This document shows, piece by piece, positions 25,549 to 33,800 of a DNA stretch of 64,000 nt. Position 1 is the stretch's first letter. Each line of letters starts with the position of its first letter. The position numbers and the translations under genes are program-made. Location of the stretch: NCBI GenBank assembly GCA_036504595.1, contig DASXUX010000042.1, positions 62,001-126,000 on the forward strand. The letters are read 5' to 3'. The notes under the pieces were generated by a model that worked only from the letters and a program-made list of their open reading frames with translations, made no database searches and was not told the origin of the DNA. The stretch is from DASXUX01 sp036504595. GTDB taxonomy: Bacteria; Planctomycetota; SZUA-567; H5-PLA8.

Positions 25549-25764
25549 CGGCAGGGTTCGGGGTTCAGGGTTCAGAGATGCGTCGTCTGCGCACGTCCTT
25601 TTCTGCGGATGCGCCATTTGCTGGGTGGCCCGGCTCACCGAGCCGGGTTCGAGCGAAGCGAGAACAAGAAGCAGCTCCTTGCGTATTCGAAAGTCCAGAG
25701 AGATTTACGAGCACATGAAAGAGCTTCTTGTGCTTCGCACCCGGCTCACGGAGCCGGGCCACCC
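25549..25764. repeat. Composite repeat with long inverted arms
   Basis: First comes the word GGCAGGGTTCGGGGTTCAGG. Then GGGTGGCCCGGCTC (25623) pairs with GAGCCGGGCCACCC (25751), about 130 bases apart, each beside a smaller CCCGGCTCACCGAGCCGGG palindrome. The word CTGCGGATGCGCCATT flanks both sides (near 25606 and 25771). The right arm runs into the 3' end of the neighbouring membrane-protein gene and encodes its last residues. Confidence 0.82.
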
Positions 25765-26102
25765 TTGCGTCTGCGGATGCGCCATTCCAGCAGCAACGCG
25801 GTGGCGATGAGAGTTCCGAGCGCAACGGCGACGTTGCAGGCCAGAGCGGGCCAGTGCCATCCTAGTTGGTATGGCTCAAAAACGCCTGCCTTTACCTGAC
25901 GGCGCATCTCAAAAATATCGAACACTGTTTCTTCGCGGGCCATCATGGGCCACCCATATCCGGCCGGGACACCGAACGCCATGTAGAAGCCCTTGAACCC
26001 ATCTGGCTCGTGTCCGCGCATGTTCGCCCACAGCAGCGCGCCGGAAACAAGGGACAGCACGATCAGCGTGCTGAGATGGATTTGCAGAAAGCGCCGGGAC
26101 AT
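25746..26102 (-). CDS. Small membrane protein, two segments
   Basis: The 118-residue product starts MSRRFLQIHLSTLIVLSLVSGALLWANM, a form common in planctomycete membrane proteins ('R-F-x-L-x-T-L-L-x-L-x-x-x-A'), and has a second segment (ALACNVAVALGTLIATALLLEW) before a basic tail. The last codons (RKGGPAP) lie inside the right arm of the repeat, so the C-terminus was probably reshaped by it. No enzyme motif. Function unknown; a simple membrane anchor or sensor subunit is possible. Confidence 0.65.
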   Translation of the reverse strand: MSRRFLQIHLSTLIVLSLVSGALLWANMRGHEPDGFKGFYMAFGVPAGYGWPMMAREETVFDIFEMRRQVKAGVFEPYQLGWHWPALACNVAVALGTLIATALLLEWRIRRRKGGPAP

Positions 26103-26269
26103 GCGCGTATTTTACGGTTCGGTGAGAACGGGAGAAATAGAGAATACTGCGCGGCATATAGTTTTTAAGAGTGGAGGAGAACACTTGGGCGCTGTTCCGC
26201 AAATTTTGAAACCTGCCATATTGCTTCTGCGGGCCAAAGTTGGAACATAAAAGACTGGAGGTGCTGGCT

Positions 26270-27460
26270 ATGGCTATTCAATCCACACCCGTTATTTTAT
26301 CGGCCGCTCGCACACCGAACGGAAAGTTTCTGGGCGGGCTCTCCTCGTTAACCGTTGCGGAGCTGGGCACGGTCGTTTTTCGAGCGGCGATGGAACGCGC
26401 TCAGCTTGCGCCGCAGGACGTGGACGAAGTGATTCTGGGCAACGTCGTCGGCGCCGGGGCCGGCATGGCGTTGGCTCGAAACGCAGCGCTACACGCGGGG
26501 TTGCCCGAAACAGTTCCGGCTTATGTCGTCAACAAAGTGTGCGGCTCCGGCATGCAGGCTGTCGTGCTCGCGGCGCAGTCGATCAAGGCCGGGGACAACG
26601 CGGTGGTGCTCGCGGGCGGAGCGGAAAGCATGTCCAACGCGCCGTACCTGCTGCGGCGAGCGCGCACCGGCTACACATACGGCAACGGGCAGCTTGAGGA
26701 CTCACTGCTTACCGACGGGCTGCTGTGCTGCTTCGAAAAATGTCCGATGGGGACGGCGGCGGAACACATCGCGCGGCGCTTCAGCATTACGCGCCAGGCG
26801 GCCGACCGGTACGCGTTCGAAAGCCATCGGCGCGCGGTCGCGGCAATGGCAGCAGGCAAATTCAAAAAGGAAATCGTGCCGGTCAGTATTCCGCACAAAA
26901 GTGGAGCACCGACGGTTGTGGATCGCGACGAAGGCCCGCGAGCCGATACGACGCTCGAAAAACTCGCGGCGCTCAAGCCGGCCTTTGAAGCGACCGGGCA
27001 GGTGACGGCGGGAAATTCGAGCAGCCTCAACGACGGCGCGGCGGCCCTCGTCGTAGCGTCGGAACAATGGGCCAGCGACCGGAACAAGCGCCCGCTGGCG
27101 CGGATTCTGGCGTACGCGACCAGCGGCGTTGCGCCGAAAGAGATTTTCCACGCGCCGGCGCTGGCGATCCCGATGGCGGTCAAACGCGCCGGACTGGAAT
27201 TGAAGGACATCGATCTGTTCGAGATCAACGAAGCTTTTGCGGCCCAGATGGTGGCCAATGTGCAGGTGCTCGATCTGGATTTGCGGAAGGTGAACGTTCA
27301 CGGCGGCGGCATCGCTCTGGGCCATCCGATCGGCGCCAGCGGAGCTCGCGTGCTGGTCACGCTGCTGCACGCGATGGCCGACCGCGGCGCGCACAGAGGT
27401 TGTGCGGCGCTGTGCCTGGGCGGAGGAAACGGCGTGGCGATGGTCGTTGAGAGAGTGTGA
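26270..27460 (+). CDS. Acetyl-CoA acetyltransferase (thiolase)
   Basis: Nucleophile Cys91 lies in VNKVCGSGMQAV, with NEAFAAQM, His352 in GGGIALGHPIGASGAR, and the second catalytic Cys382 in ALCLGGGNG. This is the full thiolase II set. The 396-residue tetrameric enzyme either condenses two acetyl-CoA or cleaves acetoacetyl-CoA. ATG 26270 has GGAGGT 9 bases upstream. Dehydrogenase, crotonase and a B12 mutase subunit lie further right in the window (38616-41004), but thiolase is not in the same unit. It may serve polyhydroxyalkanoate, butyrate or beta-oxidation chemistry. Confidence 0.95.
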   Translation: MAIQSTPVILSAARTPNGKFLGGLSSLTVAELGTVVFRAAMERAQLAPQDVDEVILGNVVGAGAGMALARNAALHAGLPETVPAYVVNKVCGSGMQAVVLAAQSIKAGDNAVVLAGGAESMSNAPYLLRRARTGYTYGNGQLEDSLLTDGLLCCFEKCPMGTAAEHIARRFSITRQAADRYAFESHRRAVAAMAAGKFKKEIVPVSIPHKSGAPTVVDRDEGPRADTTLEKLAALKPAFEATGQVTAGNSSSLNDGAAALVVASEQWASDRNKRPLARILAYATSGVAPKEIFHAPALAIPMAVKRAGLELKDIDLFEINEAFAAQMVANVQVLDLDLRKVNVHGGGIALGHPIGASGARVLVTLLHAMADRGAHRGCAALCLGGGNGVAMVVERV

Positions 27461-27461
27461 G

Positions 27462-27500
27462 TCGGGCTCTTAGCTCTTGGCTCTTGGCTCTTGGCTCTTT
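27462..27500. repeat. Stuttered-word repeat, GGCTCTT type
   Basis: GCTCTTAGCTCTTGGCTCTT is repeated about four times just after the thiolase stop. The same word, with its complement, appears inside the giant gene at 36094-36183, where it is translated. Confidence 0.8.
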
Positions 27501-27506
27501 GTAGTT

Positions 27507-27538
27507 AGAATCCCGCACAACTCAACTTGCGGGATTCT
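27507..27538 (+). terminator. Perfect hairpin between thiolase and sulfatase, touching the ATG
   Basis: An 11-base perfect stem (AGAATCCCGCA/TGCGGGATTCT) with a 10-base loop ends two bases before the sulfatase ATG. It may terminate the thiolase transcript. The only Shine-Dalgarno-like bases (GGGA) lie within its right arm, so it would also mask the sulfatase start in an unfolded-dependent way. No T run follows. Confidence 0.5.
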
Positions 27539-27540
27539 TC

Positions 27541-28878
27541 ATGAAAGATATAACGCGTGTCCTTTGCATACTGATTTCTCTGGCCTTCAGCGCGTGGCTT
27601 TGCGCGGCGGAGAAGCCGAACATCCTGGTGATTTTGACGGACGATCAGGGGCGCGGGGACTACAGCGCGTTCGGGACCAAGGATATTCAGACGCCGGCAA
27701 TCGACAGGCTTTGCAAAGAAGGGATGAGCTTCCGGAACTTCTTCGCCAACAGTTGCGTCTGTTCGCCCACGCGCGCGGCGCTGCTCAGTGGCTGCTATCC
27801 CGATCGCGTCGGCGTGCCGGGCGTCATCCGCGATGTCGGCAAGGATTCGTGGGGCTTTCTTTCGCCGAGCGCCACGCTGCTGCCGCAGGTGCTGAAGACG
27901 GCCGGCTATCACACGGCGATCGTAGGGAAGTGGCACTTGGGGATCAGCACGCCCAACACGCCCAACGAACGCGGCTTCGACTTCTTCCACGGGTTTCTGG
28001 GCGACATGATGGACGACTACGTCACGCATTCGCGCAACGGGCACAACTTCATGCGCAAAAACCAAGAGACGATCGATCCGAAAGGCCACGCGACAGACAT
28101 CTTTACGCAGTGGGCGTGCGAGTACATCGAAGAGCGTTCGAAGGCCGCTCAGCCGTTCTTTCTGTACCTAGCCTACAACGCGCCGCACGATCCGATCCAG
28201 CCGCCGGCGGAATGGCTGGAGAAAGTGAAGCGGCGCGAGCCCAAAATGGACGAGAAGCGCGCGAAACTCGTCGCGTTGATTGAACATCTGGACAGCGGCA
28301 TTGGCAAAGTGCTGGAGACGCTCGACCGCCTGGACATCGCGAAGAACACGCTGGTGATTTACACGTCCGACAACGGCGGAGTCCTGAAGAACGGCGCCAA
28401 CAACGGTCCGTGGCGCGGTGACAAGTGCCACATGTACGAAGGCGGATTGCGCGTGCCGGCGGCCGCGCGCTGGCCGGGGAAGATCAAGGCCGGCAGCGAA
28501 ACCGAACGCATGACGCTGACGATGGACATCTTCGCAACCGCGTGCGAAGTGGCCGGCGTCGCGGCGCCAGCGGGCATCGACGCGGCCAGTTTTCTTCCGA
28601 CGCTGAAAGGCGAGGCCGAGCCGGCGCGAACGCAGGATTTCTATTTCGTGCGGCGCGAAGGCGGGCCGGCGTACGGCGGCAAAACGATCGAGGCATTCCG
28701 GCGCGGAGATTGGAAACTGCTGCAAGACAGTCCGTTCGCGCCGCTGGAGCTCTACAATCTGAAGGCCGATCCGCTGGAGGCGGAAAACCTCGCCACGAAG
28801 GAACGGAAAGTGTTTCTTGAGTTGTCGGCGGCGCTGCGCGAGCAGGTTCAGCGCGGCGGAAAGGTGCCGTGGCAGTAA
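27541..28878 (+). CDS. Secreted sulfatase, arylsulfatase A type
   Basis: A signal peptide (LCILISLAFSAWLCAA) precedes the metal-binding NILVILTDDQGRGDYSAFG (Asp34, Asp35) and the activation motif CVCSPTRAALLSG. In that motif Cys74 (C-x-P-[ST]-R) is turned into formylglycine. The GKWHLG motif and YTSDNGG also match. The 445-residue enzyme would remove sulfate from glycans in the periplasm. It needs an FGE or anSME to be active; the only FGE-like gene here is truncated and lacks the first active Cys, so an activator must lie elsewhere. A hairpin touches its start. Confidence 0.93.
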   Translation: MKDITRVLCILISLAFSAWLCAAEKPNILVILTDDQGRGDYSAFGTKDIQTPAIDRLCKEGMSFRNFFANSCVCSPTRAALLSGCYPDRVGVPGVIRDVGKDSWGFLSPSATLLPQVLKTAGYHTAIVGKWHLGISTPNTPNERGFDFFHGFLGDMMDDYVTHSRNGHNFMRKNQETIDPKGHATDIFTQWACEYIEERSKAAQPFFLYLAYNAPHDPIQPPAEWLEKVKRREPKMDEKRAKLVALIEHLDSGIGKVLETLDRLDIAKNTLVIYTSDNGGVLKNGANNGPWRGDKCHMYEGGLRVPAAARWPGKIKAGSETERMTLTMDIFATACEVAGVAAPAGIDAASFLPTLKGEAEPARTQDFYFVRREGGPAYGGKTIEAFRRGDWKLLQDSPFAPLELYNLKADPLEAENLATKERKVFLELSAALREQVQRGGKVPWQ

Positions 28879-28955
28879 CGGCAGGAGTCAGGGTTCAGGG
28901 TTCAGGGTTCGGGGTTCAGGGTTCGGGGTTCGGGGTTCAGGGTTCGGGGTTTGCT
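28876..28955. repeat. Stuttered-word repeat, GGGTTCAGG/GGGTTCGG type
   Basis: The words GGGTTCAGGGTTCAGGGTTC and GGGGTTCGGGGTTC are repeated about eight times after the sulfatase stop, on the convergent side facing the next gene. The same word is found at 25551 and, in complement, at 51340-51373. Confidence 0.85.
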
Positions 28956-28977
28956 GGCGCCCGCCGTAAATCATCGG

Positions 28978-30693
28978 TCATTTCACGCGGTCGACGTCGA
29001 GTTTCCAGATTTCGCAGTGGTCGTCCGAATAGGCGATTTCGCTGGCGGCTTGCAGGCGCTGGCCGTAGCCGCGCGGGAAGGGTGTGCGTTTGCGCCAGAG
29101 AATGTACGCCGGACGGAAAGTCTTGAGCGCGGCGAAGTAATCCATCTCCGGCACGGGCAGGCCGAAGGTGCCGCGGTGCAGGTAGGTCAGCAGAACCAGG
29201 TCGTTGTCGGAGAGCACGTTGCCGTACAGTCGGTTGCTCCACGCACAGCGGCGGCGCGCGACGAGGAGGAAAAAATCGTCGCGGAACAGCGGCTGGGTTT
29301 TCGTTGGAGAGAGCAGCGTCAGCATCAACTGGCCATTCCGGTTGTAGCGCGGATTCTGCGACCAGTCATAGCCGTCATCGACGATGAACAGCGCGTCCTC
29401 GGGAGTTTTTTCGCGAATCCAATCGTACGCGGGAATGAACGGCAGATCGATGCGCGTGCCGGCGTACTGGCTGCATTTGTACGTCGAAAAATCCAAATTG
29501 AGATTGCGCCACGCGACGCCGGCGGACATCAGCACGGCTGCGGCGGCGAAGATGGACGTCCAGCGGCGCGCTGCGGCTGCGCCTGCTGTTCCGCGCCACT
29601 GCAGGACGGTGGTCTTCATGCAGAGGAGGCCCGCCGCGGCGAGCATGATCAGATAGAAGGCCCCGAGGCGGTCGATGGCGAGCAGTTCCCACGAGAACGA
29701 AAAGAGGCCGCTCACAAAGGTGTACGCGACGATCGCTACGGCGGCGCTGAGCACGAAGACGTGCTGGCGTTTGGCGGTCCAGAGGGTGCTGACGGCCAGC
29801 GCGGCAGCGGCGGCGATGTAGACCGGCCAGAATTCGTTCACGCGATAATCGACGATGCCGAAATAGCGCAGCGTCATCTGGCGATACGCGGGGCTGCTGG
29901 AGTTGCACGACATGATCATCAGCAAGGGGATCAACGCAAGGAGAAGTGTGGCACACGTTGTCGCGCCGATGCGCCATGTCATGCGGCGCGAAATGAGCAG
30001 CCAGATCATGCCGCTGCCGATCGCAAGGCCCCAGGGAATCGCCACGTATGGCCTCAGGTAAATCAGAATGGCGGAACTGAGCGCGAGCATCATTCCACGG
30101 CGCTTATCGGGCAGGTCGATGAAGCGCAGGTACGCGGCGGCCACGAGCGCCGAAAGCAAGTACTCGATGTTGGTCGGGACGCGCTGCAGCCAGCCTTGAA
30201 AGGGCGGATAGGTTGTCACGCAGTCGTACGCGAAATATTGCAGCGCCATGACGGCCGCGCCCGCCGCCGCGCACAGCATCAAACTCCAGGGTCGCCGCCG
30301 CGAAAGGCAGGCGCTAGCCAGCACGCCCAGCGACGCTCCGAAGGCGATGGGGAACAGGATTCGCCACGCCCAAAAAAGCGTGATGACATGGATACCAGTG
30401 ACGGTCAGAAAAGAGCGCAGGGCGTCTTCAAGAAAGAATGGCGAGATGACGTTTGGATCGCAGATGCCGTTGATCGGATTGTTGGGTGTCGTGCCGGCGA
30501 TGAGCGGCTGCATGCGCTGGGCGTAGCAGTATTCGTCGCCGACGTAGCCGAACATGTAGTAGGAGGCGTTCTTTCCGAAGGCCAGGCGAATGCAGGGAAG
30601 CCACACGGCAAACAGCACGGCGGCGAAGGCGAGGGCGATGAGGACGCGCGAGCGGGAGGGGTCAGGGGTCAGGGGTCGGGGGTCAGGGTTCAT
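28978..30693 (-). CDS. Polytopic membrane glycosyltransferase-like protein
   Basis: The 571-residue product has many membrane segments (about 10-12), from VLIALAFAAVLFAVWLPC to IFAAAAVLMSAGVAW, and a hydrophilic C-terminal region of about 150 residues. The layout and an acidic first outer loop (YVGDEYCYAQR) resemble GT-C fold transferases of the ArnT/GT83 or PMT type, which use lipid-linked sugars; no diagnostic motif proves it. I place the start at ATG 30693, which puts the first twelve codons within a GGGGTCAGG stuttered repeat; a start further in is possible. The giant VWA gene lies just upstream. Confidence 0.7.
   Translation of the reverse strand: MNPDPRPLTPDPSRSRVLIALAFAAVLFAVWLPCIRLAFGKNASYYMFGYVGDEYCYAQRMQPLIAGTTPNNPINGICDPNVISPFFLEDALRSFLTVTGIHVITLFWAWRILFPIAFGASLGVLASACLSRRRPWSLMLCAAAGAAVMALQYFAYDCVTTYPPFQGWLQRVPTNIEYLLSALVAAAYLRFIDLPDKRRGMMLALSSAILIYLRPYVAIPWGLAIGSGMIWLLISRRMTWRIGATTCATLLLALIPLLMIMSCNSSSPAYRQMTLRYFGIVDYRVNEFWPVYIAAAAALAVSTLWTAKRQHVFVLSAAVAIVAYTFVSGLFSFSWELLAIDRLGAFYLIMLAAAGLLCMKTTVLQWRGTAGAAAARRWTSIFAAAAVLMSAGVAWRNLNLDFSTYKCSQYAGTRIDLPFIPAYDWIREKTPEDALFIVDDGYDWSQNPRYNRNGQLMLTLLSPTKTQPLFRDDFFLLVARRRCAWSNRLYGNVLSDNDLVLLTYLHRGTFGLPVPEMDYFAALKTFRPAYILWRKRTPFPRGYGQRLQAASEIAYSDDHCEIWKLDVDRVK
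30660..30692. repeat. Stuttered-word repeat overlapping a gene start
   Basis: The words GGGGTCAGGGGTCAGGGGTC overlap the first codons of the minus-strand membrane protein, giving the peptide NPDPRPLTPDPSRS. A repeat that supplies a start region is rare here. Confidence 0.7.
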
Positions 30694-30745
30694 GGTTCGC
30701 TCGCCGGCAGGTAAGAATAAACGACGGAGGGCAAAGCGACAACCA

Positions 30746-30805
30746 GTGGCGCAATCCTCCGGGATTGCGAATCCACATAAACGCAATCCCGGAGGATTTC
30801 GCCAC
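30746..30805 (-). terminator. Large inverted repeat after the giant gene
   Basis: A perfect 17-base stem (AATCCTCCGGGATTGCG / CGCAATCCCGGAGGATT), extended by AGTGGCG/CGCCACT with one mismatch, starts right after the giant gene's stop on the minus strand. Its place and strength suggest a terminator, although no T run follows. Confidence 0.65.
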
Positions 30806-30806
30806 T

Positions 30807-33800
30807 TTATTGCGGTTGTTTGCGGATCGGGCCGAGTTTCATCGCGCCGCTGTCGCTGAGGTTATAGATCAGGATCGTGATGCGTTCGATTTCGTTGCGC
30901 GGTTCGAATGGGGTGTCGTGGTTCTTCCACGGTTCCTTGCTGGCGTTCGATTTCAGATCCCCCAGGTTGAGCGGGAAGCGCAGGTTGCGGTTCCAGCCGG
31001 GGCGCACGAAGACCGGGCGGCTTTCGAAGGCGCGATCGTTCTTGCAGTTGAAGAGCAGGGAAACGTTGGCGCCGCTCTTCAGATCGGAATATGCATCGAA
31101 GACCAGGGCTTGCGCGGCGGAGAGGTCGGTATCGAGCAGGCGCGCGACGGCGGCTTTGAATTTTTCGCCGCCGGTGAAGCGGACAGAGAGCACCTTCGTT
31201 TTCTCGTGAACGTCCGGCAACAGCCACATCTCGGTCGGATTGCACCAATCGGCTTCGGCGCGCCAGATGGGCTTGTTCCACTTGTCGAGGTCCACGGTGT
31301 AGTCGTCGAGCGCCGGGAGCGCGGGGCCGTTGTAGCGGTAGATTTTTTCGAACTGCGCTTCGCTGTCGGCCGGCGGCGGAAGCTTGGGCGCGTTGGAACC
31401 GAGAGCGTAGGCGAGCAGATTCATGCCGAAGCGCAGGGACGATTCCTGCATTTCGGCGGCGGTCAAATCGGTCAGCGATTTCATGCCGGCCTGCATGCGC
31501 GGATCGATTTCCAGTCCGTCGGCGTAATCGTTGCGCGTGTAGATGATTCCGGCTCGGCGGCCGAATTCGCCGGCGTTCGGATCGGGCACCAGCACGCCTT
31601 CGATGTAGTTGACGCGGTACTTGTCGCCGGGCGGCACGCGGAAACTTTTGAAGCCCTTCGTCAAATCGTAGCATGAATTGAAGAGCGGGTGGTCCATCGG
31701 CAGCATCGTCAGTTCGGCTCCGGGGACGATCTGCGGCACGACGGGGCGGAAGGCCAGGTCGAACTTCTCGTAGTCGCTCGCGGACGAGTCGTTCACCCAC
31801 AGCGTGCCGCCGCCTTCGACGTACTTGCGCAGGCAATCGAGTTCGGCGGGCTTGAAGTCGATCGGCAGATTGGACGTGATCAGGATGATGGAGCAGCGCT
31901 GCATGTTCTTCAGGTCGGTCAGATCGAGATTGGCGACGTTGACTTCCAGTTCGGGCAAGCCGGAGCGTTCAATGAACACGCTGCGCAAGAAATGCAGCGC
32001 AGTGGGCGACGAGTTCCAGTCGCCGGAGTGTTTGGCCAGCGCCATATTCAGTCGAACGAGCCCGCCGCTGGCCTGGCCTTTCAGCACGCGCCAGTCGCGC
32101 AGGTTGCCGGTGCCAAGTTCGCTGCCTCTGCGCCCGCCGCCTTGGGATTCGAGTTCCAGCGAGTTCGGACCGGAATCCAGCGCCGCAGACTTGGGCTGAA
32201 CGGCTTGCGTGCGCCCGTCGCCGATGCCGCTCAACGTGCCGGTTCCGATGCCACTCGCGCCGGTGCCGGAGCCGGAACCGGCCGCTCCACCACGGCCAAA
32301 GCCACCCGTGACAGCGCTCACACGCGTTCCGCCGGCGCCGAAGCCAGGAAGACCGGTGCCGCCTTCACCCGCGCCGTGGCCGTCGCGTCCTTTAGGAACG
32401 CCGGGGCCACGGCCGGTGCCGGTGCCATTACTGGCACTTGGAGGCAGGCCGAGTGCCAGCGGGTCGTCGCCGTCGCCGCCGGGGCCGGTGCCGAATTTCT
32501 TGTGTGAGCCGCCGGTGCCGGTTCCATCGAGACCCACGCCGCTGCCGCCGGGAATTCCGCCGAGGTCGAGGCCGGCGATCTTGGATGGCTTGTGACCGGT
32601 GCCGAGGCCGCTTCCGCCAGTGAAGCCGAGGCCGCCGGTCAGATCGAGTCCGCCACTGCCGGCACGGAGGCCGGCGCTACCGCCGCCGTTGCCGAATCCG
32701 CCGAGCGCCGTCACGCCGCGCGTGGGCTGGCCCGTGCCGCCGATCACGCCGGGGCCGATGCCTTTTCCGCCGGGTGTGCCGCCGGGGACACCGGTGCCAG
32801 CACCTGCCGGCACGGAGGCCGGCGCTACCGGACCGATCGCGAGCGGCGCATCGCCGTCACCAGCGCCTGTTCCGCCGGGGCGGCGCGCGGTGCCGGTGCC
32901 GCCTGGGCCGTTCCCGGTTCCAGCGCCGGTGCCTTCGCCAAGACTGACAGTTGGGAGTTTGGGGCCGCCGCGACCGGGGCTCGCGCCATTGCCGACGCCC
33001 GTTCCGGTGCCGATGCCTTGGGCCAGATCGAGTCCGCCACTGCCGGCACGGAGGCCGGCGCTACCGGTGCCGCTGAGTTGTCCCAATGCAGAGCCGCCCC
33101 GCGCGGTGAGGCCTGTGCCGCCGGGAACGCCGGGGCCGGTGCCTTTGCCGTTGGGAGTGCCACTGCCGGCCGGCACGGAGGCCGGCGCTACCCCGCCGGG
33201 TCCGCCGACGAGACCGCCGGCGAGCGGTTCGTCGCCTTCACCGCCGAGACCAAAGGCGCCCGGACGGCGAACAGCGCCAGCGCCGGTTCCGCCGGGGCCG
33301 ATGCTGCCGGCGCCAGTGCCGTTTCCGCCCGCGATGCTTGTGGCGGGGAGGTTGCCCGTTCCGCCGCTGCGGCCCGACATCGCGATGCCAGCTCCACCAG
33401 CGCCCAAACCTGCGAGCGGGTCGCCGCCGCCTTGCCCGAGGCCCTGCGTGGCGCTCATGCCATTGCCGCTGCCGAGAGCGGAGCCGCCGCGCGCGACGCC
33501 GGGGCTGGTTCCACCCGCGGCGGCTTTGCCGCCGGTGGGCGTGTCGGGCGCATTAGGATTGTTGGAAGCGCCGCCGACGGCTTTTCCGAAATCGAGCGGG
33601 TCGTCGATGGCGCTGTCGTTCACGCCGCTAGCAACGCGAGAAGAAAGCGCCAAGCCACTGGCTGAACTCTTGTCAGTGCCGGTGCCGGTCAGCACGCTGG
33701 TTGACGCGCCGCTGCGAGCAAGATCTTCGGTCGGCGCAGCGCGCGGCCCCGGGGCGGCCGTGCCGCCGCCCAGTTCAGCTCCAGGTGGGAGCGTTGGCGG

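Noticed and set aside
25640..25660. GGTTCGAGCG considered as a tRNA T-loop
   Set aside because: It belongs to the CCCGGCTC inverted repeat; no anticodon or acceptor stem can be folded around it.
28876..28955. Tandem repeats considered as a CRISPR array
   Set aside because: Units are 7-10 bases without spacers of even length, and no cas gene is near.
28951..30714. A 587-codon plus-strand open frame opposite the membrane protein
   Set aside because: It is rich in Arg, Glu and His with no motif, while the minus frame has regular membrane segments.
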